From contig NZ_UTHA01000259.1 of NCBI RefSeq assembly GCF_900582195.1, positions 33,848 through 97,847 of the forward strand: a stretch of 64,000 bases of DNA, read 5' to 3'. Positions within the stretch are counted from its first letter, which is position 1; each line of letters begins with the position of its first letter. Source of the stretch: Pseudomonas viridiflava (GTDB taxonomy: Bacteria > Pseudomonadota > Gammaproteobacteria > Pseudomonadales > Pseudomonadaceae). The notes under the pieces were generated by a model. The model saw only the letters and a program-made list of their open reading frames with translations. It did not search any database and had not been told where the DNA came from. Positions 1 to 9,021 of this stretch are shown in pieces. A program made the translations under genes and the position numbers.

Positions 1-2
1 CG

Positions 3-770
3 CCCTTGCTGATTTTCAACGGCATCGGCGCCAACCTGGAGCTGGTGTTTCCGTTTGTCGCGGCGCTGGACCCCGACCTGGAAGTGATCGCCTTCGACGT
101 GCCCGGTGTCGGCGGTTCCTCGACGCCGAACCGGCCGTATCGCTTTCCCGGGCTGGCCAAGCTGACGTCACGGATGCTCGATTACCTCGACTACGGCCAG
201 GTCAACGTCATCGGCGTGTCGTGGGGCGGCGCCCTCGCGCAGCAGTTCGCCTACGACTACCCGGAGCGCTGCAAGAAACTGGTGCTGGCGGCGACCGCGG
301 CCGGTGCCGTGATGGTGCCGGGCAAGCCGAAAGTGCTGTGGATGATGGCCAGTCCACGGCGCTACATTCAGCCTTCCCATGTGATCCGCATCGCCCCGCT
401 GATCTATGGCGGCTCGTTCCGTCGCGACCCGACCCTTGCCGCCAGCCACGCGGCAAAAGTGCGTTCGGCGGGCAAACTCGGTTACTACTGGCAACTGTTC
501 GCAGGCCTCGGCTGGACCAGCATTCACTGGCTGCACAAGATCCATCAACCCACGCTGGTGCTGGCCGGCGATGACGATCCGCTGATCCCGCTGATCAACA
601 TGCGCATGCTCGCCTGGCGCATTCCCAACGCGCAACTGCACATCATCGACGACGGTCATCTGTTCCTGATTACCCGCGCCGAAGCGGTGGCGCCGATCAT
701 CATGAAATTCCTCCAGGAGGAACGTCAGCGCGCGGTGATGCACCCGCATCCGACACCGCTGGGCGGATAA
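3..770 (+). CDS. phaZ: PHA depolymerase PhaZ (5' end cut by window)
   Basis: Intracellular depolymerase of medium-chain-length polyhydroxyalkanoate. It releases 3-hydroxyacyl monomers at the granule surface. The reading frame is open from the first full codon (position 3), so the N-terminus (probably about 30 residues) lies outside the window and 255 residues are visible. It has an alpha/beta hydrolase fold. The lipase box GVSWGG places the nucleophile Ser at visible residue 73. A GDDDPLIPL stretch supplies the acid and DDGHLF the histidine. Its position just before phaC2 is the usual phaC1-phaZ-phaC2-phaD order, so phaC1 should lie upstream of the window. Identification is firm from sequence and context. 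Confidence 0.95.
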   Translation, partial: PLLIFNGIGANLELVFPFVAALDPDLEVIAFDVPGVGGSSTPNRPYRFPGLAKLTSRMLDYLDYGQVNVIGVSWGGALAQQFAYDYPERCKKLVLAATAAGAVMVPGKPKVLWMMASPRRYIQPSHVIRIAPLIYGGSFRRDPTLAASHAAKVRSAGKLGYYWQLFAGLGWTSIHWLHKIHQPTLVLAGDDDPLIPLINMRMLAWRIPNAQLHIIDDGHLFLITRAEAVAPIIMKFLQEERQRAVMHPHPTPLGG

Positions 771-906
771 CCCTTCCGGCAGGCTTTATGCAGGCCTTTG
801 TACAGTGCGCGGCAGGACGCTGCGCAGGCAGCAACCCGCAACAGCGTCTATGGTGTTCTGGTTCGGTGAGTTTGTTTTTGGCCTGAAGACGAAGGAGTGT
901 TGAGTC

Positions 907-2589
907 ATGCGTGACAAACCAGCGACGGGCGTAGTGCCCAGTCCCGCCGTGTTCATCAACGCACAAAGTGCGATCACCGGTCTGCGTGGGCGGGATTTGA
1001 TTTCAACCTTGCGCAGTGTCGCCGCCCATGGTCTGCGCAACCCGATCCACAGTGCAAAGCATGCCTTGAAGCTCGGCGGCCAATTGGGCCGCGTATTGCT
1101 CGGCGAGACCCTGCACCCGACCAACCCGAACGACAGCCGTTTCGCTGATCCGGCGTGGAGCCTCAATCCGTTCTACCGGCGCAGCCTGCAGGCCTATCTG
1201 GCCTGGCAAAAACAGGTCAAAAGCTGGATCGATGAAAGCAACATGAACGATGACGATCGCGCCCGCGCGCACTTCGCTTTCACCCTGCTCAACGACGCCG
1301 TGGCGCCGTCCAACACCCTGCTCAACCCGCTGGCGGTCAAGGAGCTGTTCAACTCCGGTGGGCACAGTCTGGTGCGCGGCCTCAGCCATTTGTTCGATGA
1401 TCTGCTGCACAACGACGGCCTGCCACGCCAGGTGACCAAACAGGCTTTCGAGGTCGGCAAGACCGTCGCCACCACCACCGGCTCGGTGGTGTTTCGCAAC
1501 GAGATGCTCGAGCTGATCCAGTACAAACCGATGAGCGAAAAACAGTACGCCAAGCCACTGCTGGTGGTGCCGCCGCAAATCAACAAGTACTACATTTTCG
1601 ACCTCAGCCCACATAACAGCTTCGTCCAGTACGCACTGAAAAACGGCCTGCAAACTTTCATGATCAGTTGGCGCAACCCGGATGTGCGCCATCGCGAATG
1701 GGGCCTGTCGACGTATGTCGAAGCGGTGGAAGAAGCGATGAACATCTGCCGGGCGATCACTGGCGCTCGTGAGGTCAACCTGATGGGTGCCTGCGCCGGC
1801 GGGCTGACCATCGCCGCCCTGCAAGGCCATTTGCAGGCCAAGCGGCAACTGCGCCGCGTCTCCAGCGCGACCTATCTGGTCAGCCTGCTCGACAGCCAGA
1901 TCGAAACCCCGGCCACGCTGTTCGCCGATGAGCAGACCCTCGAAGCCGCAAAGCGTCGCTCGTACCAGAAAGGCGTGCTCGACGGTCGCGACATGGCCAA
2001 GGTCTTCGCCTGGATGCGCCCCAACGATTTGATCTGGAGCTACTTCGTCAACAACTACCTGTTGGGCAAAGAGCCGCCGGCCTTCGACATCCTCTATTGG
2101 AACAACGACAACACCCGCCTGCCTGCAGCGTTTCACGGTGACTTGCTGGACTTCTTCAAGCACAACCCGCTGACCCATCCGGGTGGGCTTGAGGTCTGTG
2201 GCACGCCGATCGACCTGCAGAAAGTCACCGTCGACAGCTTCAGCGTCGCCGGCATGAATGACCACATCACCCCGTGGGATGCGGTGTATCGCTCGACCCT
2301 GCTGCTCGGCGGCGAGCGACGCTTCGTGCTGTCCAACAGCGGCCATGTGCAGAGCATCCTCAACCCACCGAGCAACCCGAAAGCCGCCTATGTCGAGAAC
2401 GCCAAGATGAGCAGCGACCCGCGTGCCTGGTACTACGACGGCAAGCACGTCGACGGCAGTTGGTGGCCACAGTGGCTGGAATGGATTCAACAGCGCTCCG
2501 GGGCGCAGCACGAAACCTCGTTCACCCTTGGCAACCCGAACTATCCACCGATGGAGGCCGCGCCCGGGACTTACGTGCGTGTGCGCTGA
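907..2589 (+). CDS. phaC2: Class II PHA synthase 2
   Basis: Polymerises (R)-3-hydroxyacyl-CoA of about C6-C14 into PHA at the granule surface. The protein has 560 residues, the usual class II length. The modified lipase box GACAGG puts the catalytic Cys at residue 296. The partner Asp is in NDHITPW (residue 452) and the His in SGHVQS (residue 480). The start ATG follows an AAGGAG ribosome site, 136 bp after phaZ. phaD follows after 30 bp. It is called C2 rather than C1 because it lies between phaZ and phaD. Confidence 0.96.
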   Translation: MRDKPATGVVPSPAVFINAQSAITGLRGRDLISTLRSVAAHGLRNPIHSAKHALKLGGQLGRVLLGETLHPTNPNDSRFADPAWSLNPFYRRSLQAYLAWQKQVKSWIDESNMNDDDRARAHFAFTLLNDAVAPSNTLLNPLAVKELFNSGGHSLVRGLSHLFDDLLHNDGLPRQVTKQAFEVGKTVATTTGSVVFRNEMLELIQYKPMSEKQYAKPLLVVPPQINKYYIFDLSPHNSFVQYALKNGLQTFMISWRNPDVRHREWGLSTYVEAVEEAMNICRAITGAREVNLMGACAGGLTIAALQGHLQAKRQLRRVSSATYLVSLLDSQIETPATLFADEQTLEAAKRRSYQKGVLDGRDMAKVFAWMRPNDLIWSYFVNNYLLGKEPPAFDILYWNNDNTRLPAAFHGDLLDFFKHNPLTHPGGLEVCGTPIDLQKVTVDSFSVAGMNDHITPWDAVYRSTLLLGGERRFVLSNSGHVQSILNPPSNPKAAYVENAKMSSDPRAWYYDGKHVDGSWWPQWLEWIQQRSGAQHETSFTLGNPNYPPMEAAPGTYVRVR

Positions 2590-2619
2590 CGCTTAACCGA
2601 ACTTTTCTAAGAAGACTGG

Positions 2620-3240
2620 ATGAAAACCCGCGACCGGATTCTCGAATGTGCTTTGCAACTGTTCAACGAAAAGGGCGAGCCGAACGTCTCCACCATGGAG
2701 GTGGCCAACGAAATGGGGATCAGCCCGGGCAACCTCTACTACCACTTCCACGGCAAGGAACCGCTGATTCTCGGGTTGTTCGAACGCTTCCAGAATGAAC
2801 TGGCGCCACTGCTCGATCCACCGTCGGATGTGGAGTTGGCGCCGGAGGATTACTGGTTGTTTCTGCATTTGATCGTCGAGCGGCTGGCGCAGTACCGGTT
2901 TCTGTTTCAGGACCTGTCGAACCTCGCCGGGCGGCTGCCGAAACTGGCCAAGGGGATTCGACATTTGCTCAATGCGCTGAAGCGCACGCTGGCGTCGTTA
3001 TTGGCGCGATTGAAGGCTGCGGGGCAGTTGGTCAGTGATACGCAGGCGTTGGGGCAATTAGTTGAACAGATCACCATGACGCTGCTGTTTTCGCTGGATT
3101 ATCAGCGGATTCTGGATCGTGAGGGGGAAGTGAGGTTGGTGGTTTATCAGATCATGATGCTGGTGGCGCCGCATCTGCTGCCGCCGGTTAAGGTCGCCAC
3201 GGAGCGGATGGCTCTTCAGTATCTTGAAGACCATGACTGA
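2620..3240 (+). CDS. phaD: TetR-family regulator PhaD
   Basis: A 206-residue DNA-binding protein of the TetR family. In pseudomonads PhaD activates the phaC1 and phaI promoters and responds to a PHA-derived acyl ligand (established for the family). The N-terminal helix-turn-helix is visible in residues 20-50, with the recognition helix around SPGNLYYHF. The rest is the helical ligand and dimer domain. It follows phaC2 by 30 bp and is probably co-transcribed. G-rich codons increase toward its 3' end, but no frame break is seen. Confidence 0.93.
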   Translation: MKTRDRILECALQLFNEKGEPNVSTMEVANEMGISPGNLYYHFHGKEPLILGLFERFQNELAPLLDPPSDVELAPEDYWLFLHLIVERLAQYRFLFQDLSNLAGRLPKLAKGIRHLLNALKRTLASLLARLKAAGQLVSDTQALGQLVEQITMTLLFSLDYQRILDREGEVRLVVYQIMMLVAPHLLPPVKVATERMALQYLEDHD

Positions 3241-3247
3241 ATCAAAA

Positions 3248-3424
3248 GCCCCTCACCCTAACCCTCTCCCAGAGGGAGAGGGGACTGATTGGGGGATATT
3301 CGGGAATTACGCCGACGTGAAAACCAAGCGCTGAATCCATAATCGACTCGATCTTTCAGGTCGATGTATAGCGCAAGACACCTCGGTCGGCCCCCTCTCC
3401 CTTAGGGAGAGGGCTGGGGTGAGG
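3248..3424. repeat. ~175-bp MITE-like repeat, copy 1
   Basis: The ends are inverted: a left arm CCCTCACCCTAACCCTCTCCC and a right arm that is its near reverse complement. Each arm also contains its own short GGGAGAGGG palindrome. The interior (ATCCATAATCGACTCGAT..TTTCAGGTCGATG..AGACACCTCGGTCGG) is shared almost base for base with the copy at 16537-16715. No coding frame is evident. It lies between convergent phaD and phaF. Confidence 0.8.
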
Positions 3425-3445
3425 GTAAGCTTTTAAAAACCACAA

Positions 3446-3484
3446 ACAAAAACGCCCGACCTTCACAGGCCGGGCGCTTTATTT
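3446..3484 (-). terminator. Terminator of phaIF
   Basis: On the - strand a GC-rich stem (GCGCCCGGCC...GGTCGGGCG) is followed by TTTTTGTTTG. It lies just past the phaF stop codon. Confidence 0.8.
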
Positions 3485-3496
3485 TGCCCTGAAGAA

Positions 3497-4420
3497 TCAG
3501 GACTGACTGGTTGGCGTCGACGGCGTCGATGCAACAGTCGGGGTAGCCACCGGAGTCGGTGCTGCGGCGGAGTTCGACGCGCTCACCGGGGCTGCCGGAG
3601 TGGCCGGCTTGGCTGCAGCAGGTGCTGCTGGCTTCGGCGCTGCGGCTTTCGGCGCCGCCGGTTTTTTCACCGCTGGTTTCTTCGCTGCTGCCGGTTTCGC
3701 CGCAGGCTTGGCAGCCGGTTTGGCGGCAGCGGTTTTCGCGGCTGGCTTGGCGGCTGGTTTCGCTGCAGTTTTGGCCGCAGGTTTTGCTGCCGGTTTGGCG
3801 GCGGCTTTGGCGGCAACCGGTTTGGCTGCTGCTTTGGCGGCTGGCTTGGCGGCAGCGGTTTTCGCAGCCGGTTTAGCCGCGGCTTTTGCAGCAGGCTTGG
3901 CTGCCGCTTTGGCCAGTGGCTTGGCAGCAGACTTGGCCGCTGGTTTGGCCGCAGCCGTTTTCGCTGCCGGTTTTGCCGCAGCGGTTTTCGCCGCCACAGG
4001 CTGGGTTTTCAGACCAGTGAGTTTTTCGATCTGCTTGGTCAAGGTTTCCACCTTGCTATGCAGCGCTTTGACCTCATTGCGGCTCGGTACACCGAGGCGC
4101 GAAATCGCGCTGTTCAGGCGCTTGTCGAAAGCCCCTTCCAGCTCGTCCCACTTGCCCAGTGCGCGATCTTTCACGCCGCTGATGCGCGACTTGGCCGAAG
4201 AAGCGGAGTCCTTGGCAGCATCGACTTTTTTGCCGACTGCGGACTTGGTGAGCTTCTCGGCTTTCTCGCCGTCTTTTACCAATGTATCGAAGAGCTTGCT
4301 GCCGTCAGTGTCGATCTTCGAGTACACGCCTAAACCAGCCAGCCAGATTTTGCGGGAGTAGTCTTCGACTTTCCCGATCCACGAGCTGCCTTCTTTATCG
4401 GTGTTCTTTTTACCAGCCAT
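3497..4420 (-). CDS. phaF: PHA granule phasin PhaF
   Basis: Granule-associated phasin of 307 residues. The N-terminal half (to about residue 145) is a phasin domain with the motif SRKIWLAGLGVYSK, shared with PhaI, and a coiled-coil stretch near residues 115-135. The C-terminal half is a histone-H1-like tail made almost only of Ala, Lys and Pro (AAKPAAK units), which in P. putida binds DNA nonspecifically and helps distribute granules at cell division. The very last part becomes Pro/Thr/Ser-rich and loses lysines. It lies 10 bp downstream of phaI in the same operon. Confidence 0.95.
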   Translation of the reverse strand: MAGKKNTDKEGSSWIGKVEDYSRKIWLAGLGVYSKIDTDGSKLFDTLVKDGEKAEKLTKSAVGKKVDAAKDSASSAKSRISGVKDRALGKWDELEGAFDKRLNSAISRLGVPSRNEVKALHSKVETLTKQIEKLTGLKTQPVAAKTAAAKPAAKTAAAKPAAKSAAKPLAKAAAKPAAKAAAKPAAKTAAAKPAAKAAAKPVAAKAAAKPAAKPAAKTAAKPAAKPAAKTAAAKPAAKPAAKPAAAKKPAVKKPAAPKAAAPKPAAPAAAKPATPAAPVSASNSAAAPTPVATPTVASTPSTPTSQS

Positions 4421-4430
4421 CCCGTTCTCC

Positions 4431-4853
4431 TTAAGATTTACGCGCGACGCGTTCGAGCAATGCCGTCAGCTCATCGAGCTTAGCAGAGAGTGTCTCAACG
4501 TCATGTTTAGACGGAATGCCGATACGATTCAAGGCGCTTGCTACGCGGGTGTCGAATGCCTTCTCGACCTTGTCGAGCTGAACTTCGACGCGACCTTTGA
4601 ACGAACTCACTTCGCCCTTGGCTTCATCGATCTCGGCGTTGGCCGCTTCGAGTTTTTCGGTGACGGCTTTTTTGCCTTTCTTTTCAACAGTTTGACCAGC
4701 CTTGATCAACTCTTGAAAGTAGTCGCTGCCCTCTTGGCCGACCTTGGCGTAGGCACCCAGGCCTGCCAGCCAGATCTTGCGGGCATAGGATTTGACGTCG
4801 CTCAGAGCAGAAGTCGAAGCGTCGATTTTTTTCTTCAAAATAACTTTGGCCAT
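4431..4853 (-). CDS. phaI: PHA granule phasin PhaI
   Basis: A 140-residue phasin that coats PHA granules. The start MAKVILKKK was chosen because homology to PhaF begins there. An in-frame extension to 4913 adds 20 residues unlike the family. The shared motif YARKIWLAGLGAYAKV lies at about residues 22-37, followed by an amphipathic helical and coiled-coil region. First gene of the phaIF operon, transcribed toward phaD. The 248 bp upstream hold only a REPIN and no obvious gene. Confidence 0.94.
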   Translation of the reverse strand: MAKVILKKKIDASTSALSDVKSYARKIWLAGLGAYAKVGQEGSDYFQELIKAGQTVEKKGKKAVTEKLEAANAEIDEAKGEVSSFKGRVEVQLDKVEKAFDTRVASALNRIGIPSKHDVETLSAKLDELTALLERVARKS

Positions 4854-4983
4854 GGTGCACCTCACGCGCAGAAGGTTTGAGGAACTGCCCGCGAAAGTGT
4901 CGGGCTCAGGCACAAAGTAGGTAGAAAAATTAGAAACGGCACCCTAACAACTGACATAAACAGCAGGAGCACCACAGAACAAA

Positions 4984-5072
4984 TGTGGGAGCGAGCTTGC
5001 TCGCGAATGCAGTGTGTCAGTCACGGAAATGTTGGCTGATACAACGCTTTCGCGAGCAGGCTCGCTCCCACA
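4984..5072. repeat. REPIN 1
   Basis: Two inverted REP copies (TGTGGGAGCGAGCTTGCTCGCGAA and its near complement ending CTCGCTCCCACA) about 40 bp apart. Each arm is itself a palindrome around GCGAGCnnGCTCGC. This doublet form is the REPIN of fluorescent pseudomonads, spread in trans by RAYT transposases. No RAYT gene is in the window. Confidence 0.92.
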
Positions 5073-5101
5073 GGGGATCTCGGGTTACCGAAAAATCGCG
5101 A

Positions 5102-5377
5102 TCAGACCAGCGCTTTATCGAGGGCCTTCTCGATCTCGGCTTTGATCATGCCGCTCATGGCCGACATCATGATGCCCAGTTCCACGTCGACCTTGATCGA
5201 ATCGTCCGCCACATGCACCGCGCCTTTCACGCCCGAGCGCTTGAGGTTCAGGGTGTCGCCGGACCATTGCGGCTCCAGGCCGTATTGCTCGGAGAGTTTT
5301 TGCGCCAGCTTGTCGGCCTTCTCGCGGGCGGCTTCCTTGCCCAGGTTGTGGGCACGCTCAACAGTGATTTTGGCCAT
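5102..5377 (-). CDS. Polyhydroxyalkanoic-acid system small protein
   Basis: A 91-residue protein of the family annotated as polyhydroxyalkanoic acid system / granule region protein (function unproven). The start MAKITVERAHNLG was chosen because an upstream in-frame ATG at 5497 would add 40 basic, low-quality residues that overlap the ubiE control region. It is highly charged (KEAAREKADKLAQKL) and ends in an amphipathic helix (IKAEIEKALDKAL), consistent with surface binding. It is divergent from ubiE and separated from phaI by a REPIN. Confidence 0.85.
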   Translation of the reverse strand: MAKITVERAHNLGKEAAREKADKLAQKLSEQYGLEPQWSGDTLNLKRSGVKGAVHVADDSIKVDVELGIMMSAMSGMIKAEIEKALDKALV

Positions 5378-5543
5378 TGATTGACTCCTGCTTTTTGAAT
5401 GGGGCGAAAAAGATGTGTCGGTAAATCTTGACCGCCGCTGCGGCAAATCGTCCCGAAGGTTGCCCATCTTACCTTTAGCCATTCCAAGACAAAGCATGGC
5501 TTGGGGATTAGAATGTCGCGCATTCTCTTTTGGTGACAGCGAT

Positions 5544-6314
5544 ATGACTGATCAGCGCAAAGGCAGCGATGCCGAACCCACCACTCACTTCGGCTTCAAA
5601 AACGTTCCGGAAAGCCAGAAAGCGGAAAAAGTCGCTGAGGTTTTCCATTCGGTAGCCGCCAAGTACGACCTGATGAACGACCTTCTGTCGGGCGGCATGC
5701 ACCGTCTGTGGAAGCGTTTCGCGATCGAATTGTCGGGCGTGCGCAGCGGTAACCGCGTGCTGGACATCGCCGGCGGTACCGGTGACCTGACCAAAAAATT
5801 CTCGCACCTGGTCGGCCCGACCGGTCAAGTGGTGCTGGCCGACATCAACGAATCGATGCTCAAGGTCGGCCGTGACCGCCTGCTCGATCTGGGTGTCGCC
5901 GGCAACGTCGAGTTCGTTCAGGCGGACGCAGAAAAACTGCCGTTCCCGGACAACCATTTCGACTGCGTGACCATCGCTTTCGGCCTGCGCAACGTCACGC
6001 ACAAGGAAGACGCCCTGCGTTCGATGCTGCGCGTGCTCAAGCCTGGCGGTCGTCTGTTGGTGCTGGAATTCTCCAAGCCGACCAACACGCTGATGTCGAA
6101 AGCCTACGACGCCTACTCGTTCGCCTTCATGCCACTGATGGGCAAGCTGATCACCAACGACTCGGAAAGCTATCGCTACCTGGCCGAATCGATCCGCATG
6201 CACCCGAATCAGGAAACCCTGAAGTCGATGATGGTCGACGCCAGTTTCGACCGCGTGACCTATCACAACATGACCGCAGGCATCGTCGCCCTGCACCGCG
6301 GCATCAAGCCCTGA
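5544..6314 (+). CDS. ubiE: Demethylmenaquinone/ubiquinone C-methyltransferase UbiE
   Basis: SAM-dependent methyltransferase that adds the ring C-methyl in ubiquinone synthesis. The protein has 256 residues from ATG 5544. A longer frame from 5415 would add 43 residues without family similarity. SAM motif I is VLDIAGGTGDLT (about residue 70), and an acidic motif II follows (LADINESML). The C-terminal NMTAGIVALHRGIKP is typical. The stop overlaps the ubiJ start (ATGA), marking the ubiE-ubiJ-ubiB operon. Confidence 0.97.
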   Translation: MTDQRKGSDAEPTTHFGFKNVPESQKAEKVAEVFHSVAAKYDLMNDLLSGGMHRLWKRFAIELSGVRSGNRVLDIAGGTGDLTKKFSHLVGPTGQVVLADINESMLKVGRDRLLDLGVAGNVEFVQADAEKLPFPDNHFDCVTIAFGLRNVTHKEDALRSMLRVLKPGGRLLVLEFSKPTNTLMSKAYDAYSFAFMPLMGKLITNDSESYRYLAESIRMHPNQETLKSMMVDASFDRVTYHNMTAGIVALHRGIKP

Positions 6315-6937
6315 TGTTGCTCACCGGGCTGCTCGCCAGCGTTGAACTCGGCCTCAACCGGGTGCTGCGTCTCGACAGCACGGCGCTGCCGCGGCTGGCG
6401 CATTTGACCGGCAAGGTGATTGCCGTCGACTGCCGCAGCCCGGCGCTGCAACTGTTCATCCTGCCGAGCGACGAAGGTTTGATGCTGGCCTCGCACTGGG
6501 AAACCGCTGTCGACTGCACCCTGCACGCGCCGGCCTCCAGCCTGATCAAACTGGCCGTGAGCAAAGACAAGACCGCGGTGCTGCACGCCCCGGAAGTCGA
6601 GCTCGATGGCGACAGCGGCGTGCTGCTGGAGCTGGCCGGTGTGCTGCAAGACCTTGAGCTGGACTGGGAGTACGAACTCTCGCGCTGGCTCGGCCCGGTG
6701 GCCACGCAACTGGTTGGCGGTCACCTGCGCAGCCGTGCGCGCTGGTATCAACAAGGATTTGCCAGCCTCAACCAGAACCTCGCCGAATACCTCGCCGAAG
6801 AATCGCGCACCCTCGTCGGGCAGCGCGAAGCCGAAGCTCGGTTCAGCGAACTGGACCGGATCAAACTTGATCTGGAACGTCTCGAGGCGCGTTTCGAGCG
6901 CCTTTCCCGATCCCTTGACCCAAGCGATAACGCATGA
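6314..6937 (+). CDS. ubiJ: Ubiquinone biosynthesis accessory factor UbiJ
   Basis: A 207-residue SCP2-domain protein. In enterobacteria UbiJ binds the ubiquinone intermediates together with UbiK and organises the soluble Ubi complex. The SCP2-like lipid-binding fold covers roughly residues 1-120, and the C-terminus is a coiled coil (ELDRIKLDLERLEARFERL). It overlaps ubiE by one base and ubiB by four (ATGA), so the three are translationally coupled. Confidence 0.93.
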   Translation: MLLTGLLASVELGLNRVLRLDSTALPRLAHLTGKVIAVDCRSPALQLFILPSDEGLMLASHWETAVDCTLHAPASSLIKLAVSKDKTAVLHAPEVELDGDSGVLLELAGVLQDLELDWEYELSRWLGPVATQLVGGHLRSRARWYQQGFASLNQNLAEYLAEESRTLVGQREAEARFSELDRIKLDLERLEARFERLSRSLDPSDNA

Positions 6938-8538
6938 AGCTGCTCGCCGTCCGCCGTCTGTTGCGCATCCAGTCTGTCGTGATCCGCTACCGCCTCGATG
7001 ACCTGCTGTTCGACCTGCCGCTGCCCTGGTTCCTCCTGGCGCTGCGCTATGTGCTGCCGTGGCGCTGGTTGCCGCGCAAGCCGCTGGAGCTGAGCCGGGG
7101 TGCGCGTTTGCGTCTGGCGTTGCAGGATCTCGGGCCGATCTTCATCAAGTTCGGGCAGATTCTTTCGACCCGCCGTGACCTGCTGCCGGAAGACATCGCA
7201 GATGAACTGATGCTGCTGCAGGACCGCGTGCCGCCGTTCGATTCGCAGCTGTCGATCAAGCTGATCGAAGAACAGCTGGGCAAGAAGATCAGCGACGTGT
7301 TCAGCCGTTTCGACGTCGAGCCGCTGGCCTCGGCCTCGGTGGCGCAGGTGCATGCCGCGCAGCTGAAGACCGGCGAAGAAGTGGTGGTCAAGGTGATCCG
7401 TCCGGGTCTGAAACCGATCATTGCGCAGGATCTGGCGTGGCTGTTCACCCTTGCCCGCGCCGCTGAAAAACTCTCGGCCGACGCGCGTCTGCTGCACCCG
7501 GTCGACGTGGTCCAGGACTACGAAAAAACCATCTACGACGAACTCGACCTGCTGCGCGAGGCGGCCAACGCCAGCCAGTTGAAGCGCAACTTCGAAGGTT
7601 CGCCTTTGCTCTACGTGCCGCAAGTCTATTGGGACTGGTGCCGGCCGAAAGTGCTGGTGATGGAGCGCATCTACGGGATTCAGGTCACCGATCTGGCGAC
7701 CCTCGCCGACCAGCGCACCGACATGAAAATGCTCGCCGAACGCGGTGTGGAGATTTTCTTCACCCAAGTGTTCCGCGACAGTTTCTTCCACGCCGACATG
7801 CACCCGGGCAACATCTTCGTCAGCACCGTCAATCCGTGGAGCCCGCAGTACATCGCGATCGACTGCGGCATCGTCGGCAGCCTGACCCCGGAAGACCAGG
7901 ACTATCTGGCGCGCAACCTGTTCGCCTTCTTCAAGCGTGACTACCGCCGCGTAGCGCAGTTGCACATCGATTCGGGCTGGGTGCCGGCGGAAACCAAACT
8001 CAACGAATTCGAAGCGGCCATCCGCACCGTGTGCGAACCAATCTTCGAAAAACCGTTAAAAGATATTTCATTTGGCCAGGTGCTGATGCGCCTGTTCCAG
8101 ACCGCGCGGCGCTTCAACATGGAAGTGCAGCCGCAACTGGTACTGCTGCAAAAGACCCTGCTGAACATCGAAGGCCTCGGCCGTCAGTTGTATCCGGATC
8201 TGGATCTGTGGAACACCGCGCAGCCATTCCTCGAACGCTGGATGCGCGAGCGCGTCAGCCCGAAAGCCTTGCTGGGCAACGTGCAGAGCCAGTTCGAACA
8301 ACTGCCGCACCTGGCCAACATGGCCCGCGACCTGCTCGAACGCATGTCCCAGCCGCACGCCTACGACCCACCGCCGCCATGGCACAAACGCAAGGACGAC
8401 TGGTTCCTGCGCCTGCTCGGTTGCGCGCATCTGGCCGGCGGGGTGATCCTCGCCATCGGTGGCCCGCTGAACGAGTTGGGGCATTGGCCGGCGGGAATCA
8501 TGGTGGCAGTCGGCTTGTATCTGGTCGTTCGCCGATAG
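6934..8538 (+). CDS. ubiB: UbiB, atypical kinase/ATPase for ubiquinone synthesis
   Basis: A 534-residue member of the ABC1/ADCK/UbiB protein-kinase-like family, needed for the first hydroxylation stage of ubiquinone synthesis. The family KxGQ motif is FIKFGQILSTRRD (about residue 70). The Ala-rich nucleotide loop is SASVAQVHAA, and the catalytic and metal loop is FHADMHPGN with AIDCG. Two C-terminal hydrophobic helices (HLAGGVILAIGG and AGIMVAVGLYLVV) anchor it in the membrane. It ends the ubi operon. Confidence 0.97.
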   Translation: MKLLAVRRLLRIQSVVIRYRLDDLLFDLPLPWFLLALRYVLPWRWLPRKPLELSRGARLRLALQDLGPIFIKFGQILSTRRDLLPEDIADELMLLQDRVPPFDSQLSIKLIEEQLGKKISDVFSRFDVEPLASASVAQVHAAQLKTGEEVVVKVIRPGLKPIIAQDLAWLFTLARAAEKLSADARLLHPVDVVQDYEKTIYDELDLLREAANASQLKRNFEGSPLLYVPQVYWDWCRPKVLVMERIYGIQVTDLATLADQRTDMKMLAERGVEIFFTQVFRDSFFHADMHPGNIFVSTVNPWSPQYIAIDCGIVGSLTPEDQDYLARNLFAFFKRDYRRVAQLHIDSGWVPAETKLNEFEAAIRTVCEPIFEKPLKDISFGQVLMRLFQTARRFNMEVQPQLVLLQKTLLNIEGLGRQLYPDLDLWNTAQPFLERWMRERVSPKALLGNVQSQFEQLPHLANMARDLLERMSQPHAYDPPPPWHKRKDDWFLRLLGCAHLAGGVILAIGGPLNELGHWPAGIMVAVGLYLVVRR

Positions 8539-8619
8539 CCAGTTTCGTGATCGGCTGGCACACTGTTTCAATGCCTGGACCCGACTATTGAAGTGTGGGG
8601 TTCGCTGTCGGAGTCGAAA

Positions 8620-9021
8620 ATGAACAACTGGCTGGACGAGATCAAATGGGACGCTGATGGCCTGGTGCCGGCGATTGCCCAGGATCACAAGACCGGACGC
8701 GTGCTGATGATGGCCTGGATGAACCGCGAAGCGCTCGAACTGACCGCTGCGGAAAACCGTGCAATCTACTGGTCACGTTCCCGTGGCAAGCTATGGCGCA
8801 AGGGCGAGGAGTCCGGCCATGTGCAGACCTTGCATGAGATGCGTCTGGACTGTGACGCCGACGTGATCATCCTGATGGTTGAACAGATCGGCGACATCGC
8901 TTGCCATACCGGCCGTCAAAGCTGCTTTTACCGTGTCTTCGAAAACGGCGACTGGAAAACCGTCGATCCGGTTCTGAAAGACCCGCACGCTATCTATTCC
9001 GCAGGACACAAACATGAGTGA
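8620..9021 (+). CDS. hisI: Phosphoribosyl-AMP cyclohydrolase HisI
   Basis: Third step of histidine synthesis: opens the adenine ring of phosphoribosyl-AMP. The protein has 133 residues from ATG 8620. An upstream GTG at 8593 would add nine unlikely residues. The metal-binding signature DCDAD and the cysteines in CHTGRQSC are intact. It is monofunctional, with HisE on a separate overlapping gene (8 bp), the usual pseudomonad split of the enterobacterial bifunctional enzyme. Confidence 0.96.
   Translation: MNNWLDEIKWDADGLVPAIAQDHKTGRVLMMAWMNREALELTAAENRAIYWSRSRGKLWRKGEESGHVQTLHEMRLDCDADVIILMVEQIGDIACHTGRQSCFYRVFENGDWKTVDPVLKDPHAIYSAGHKHE

Noticed and set aside
3600..4361. Ala/Gly/Leu-rich frame on the + strand looking like a membrane protein
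   Set aside because: It is the complement of the AAKP repeats of phaF. The hydrophobicity is an artefact of reading Lys/Ala/Pro codons backwards.
5415..5543. N-terminal extension of UbiE
   Set aside because: UbiE is complete from ATG 5544 (256 residues). The extension is basic, unrelated to the family and lies in the divergent control region.
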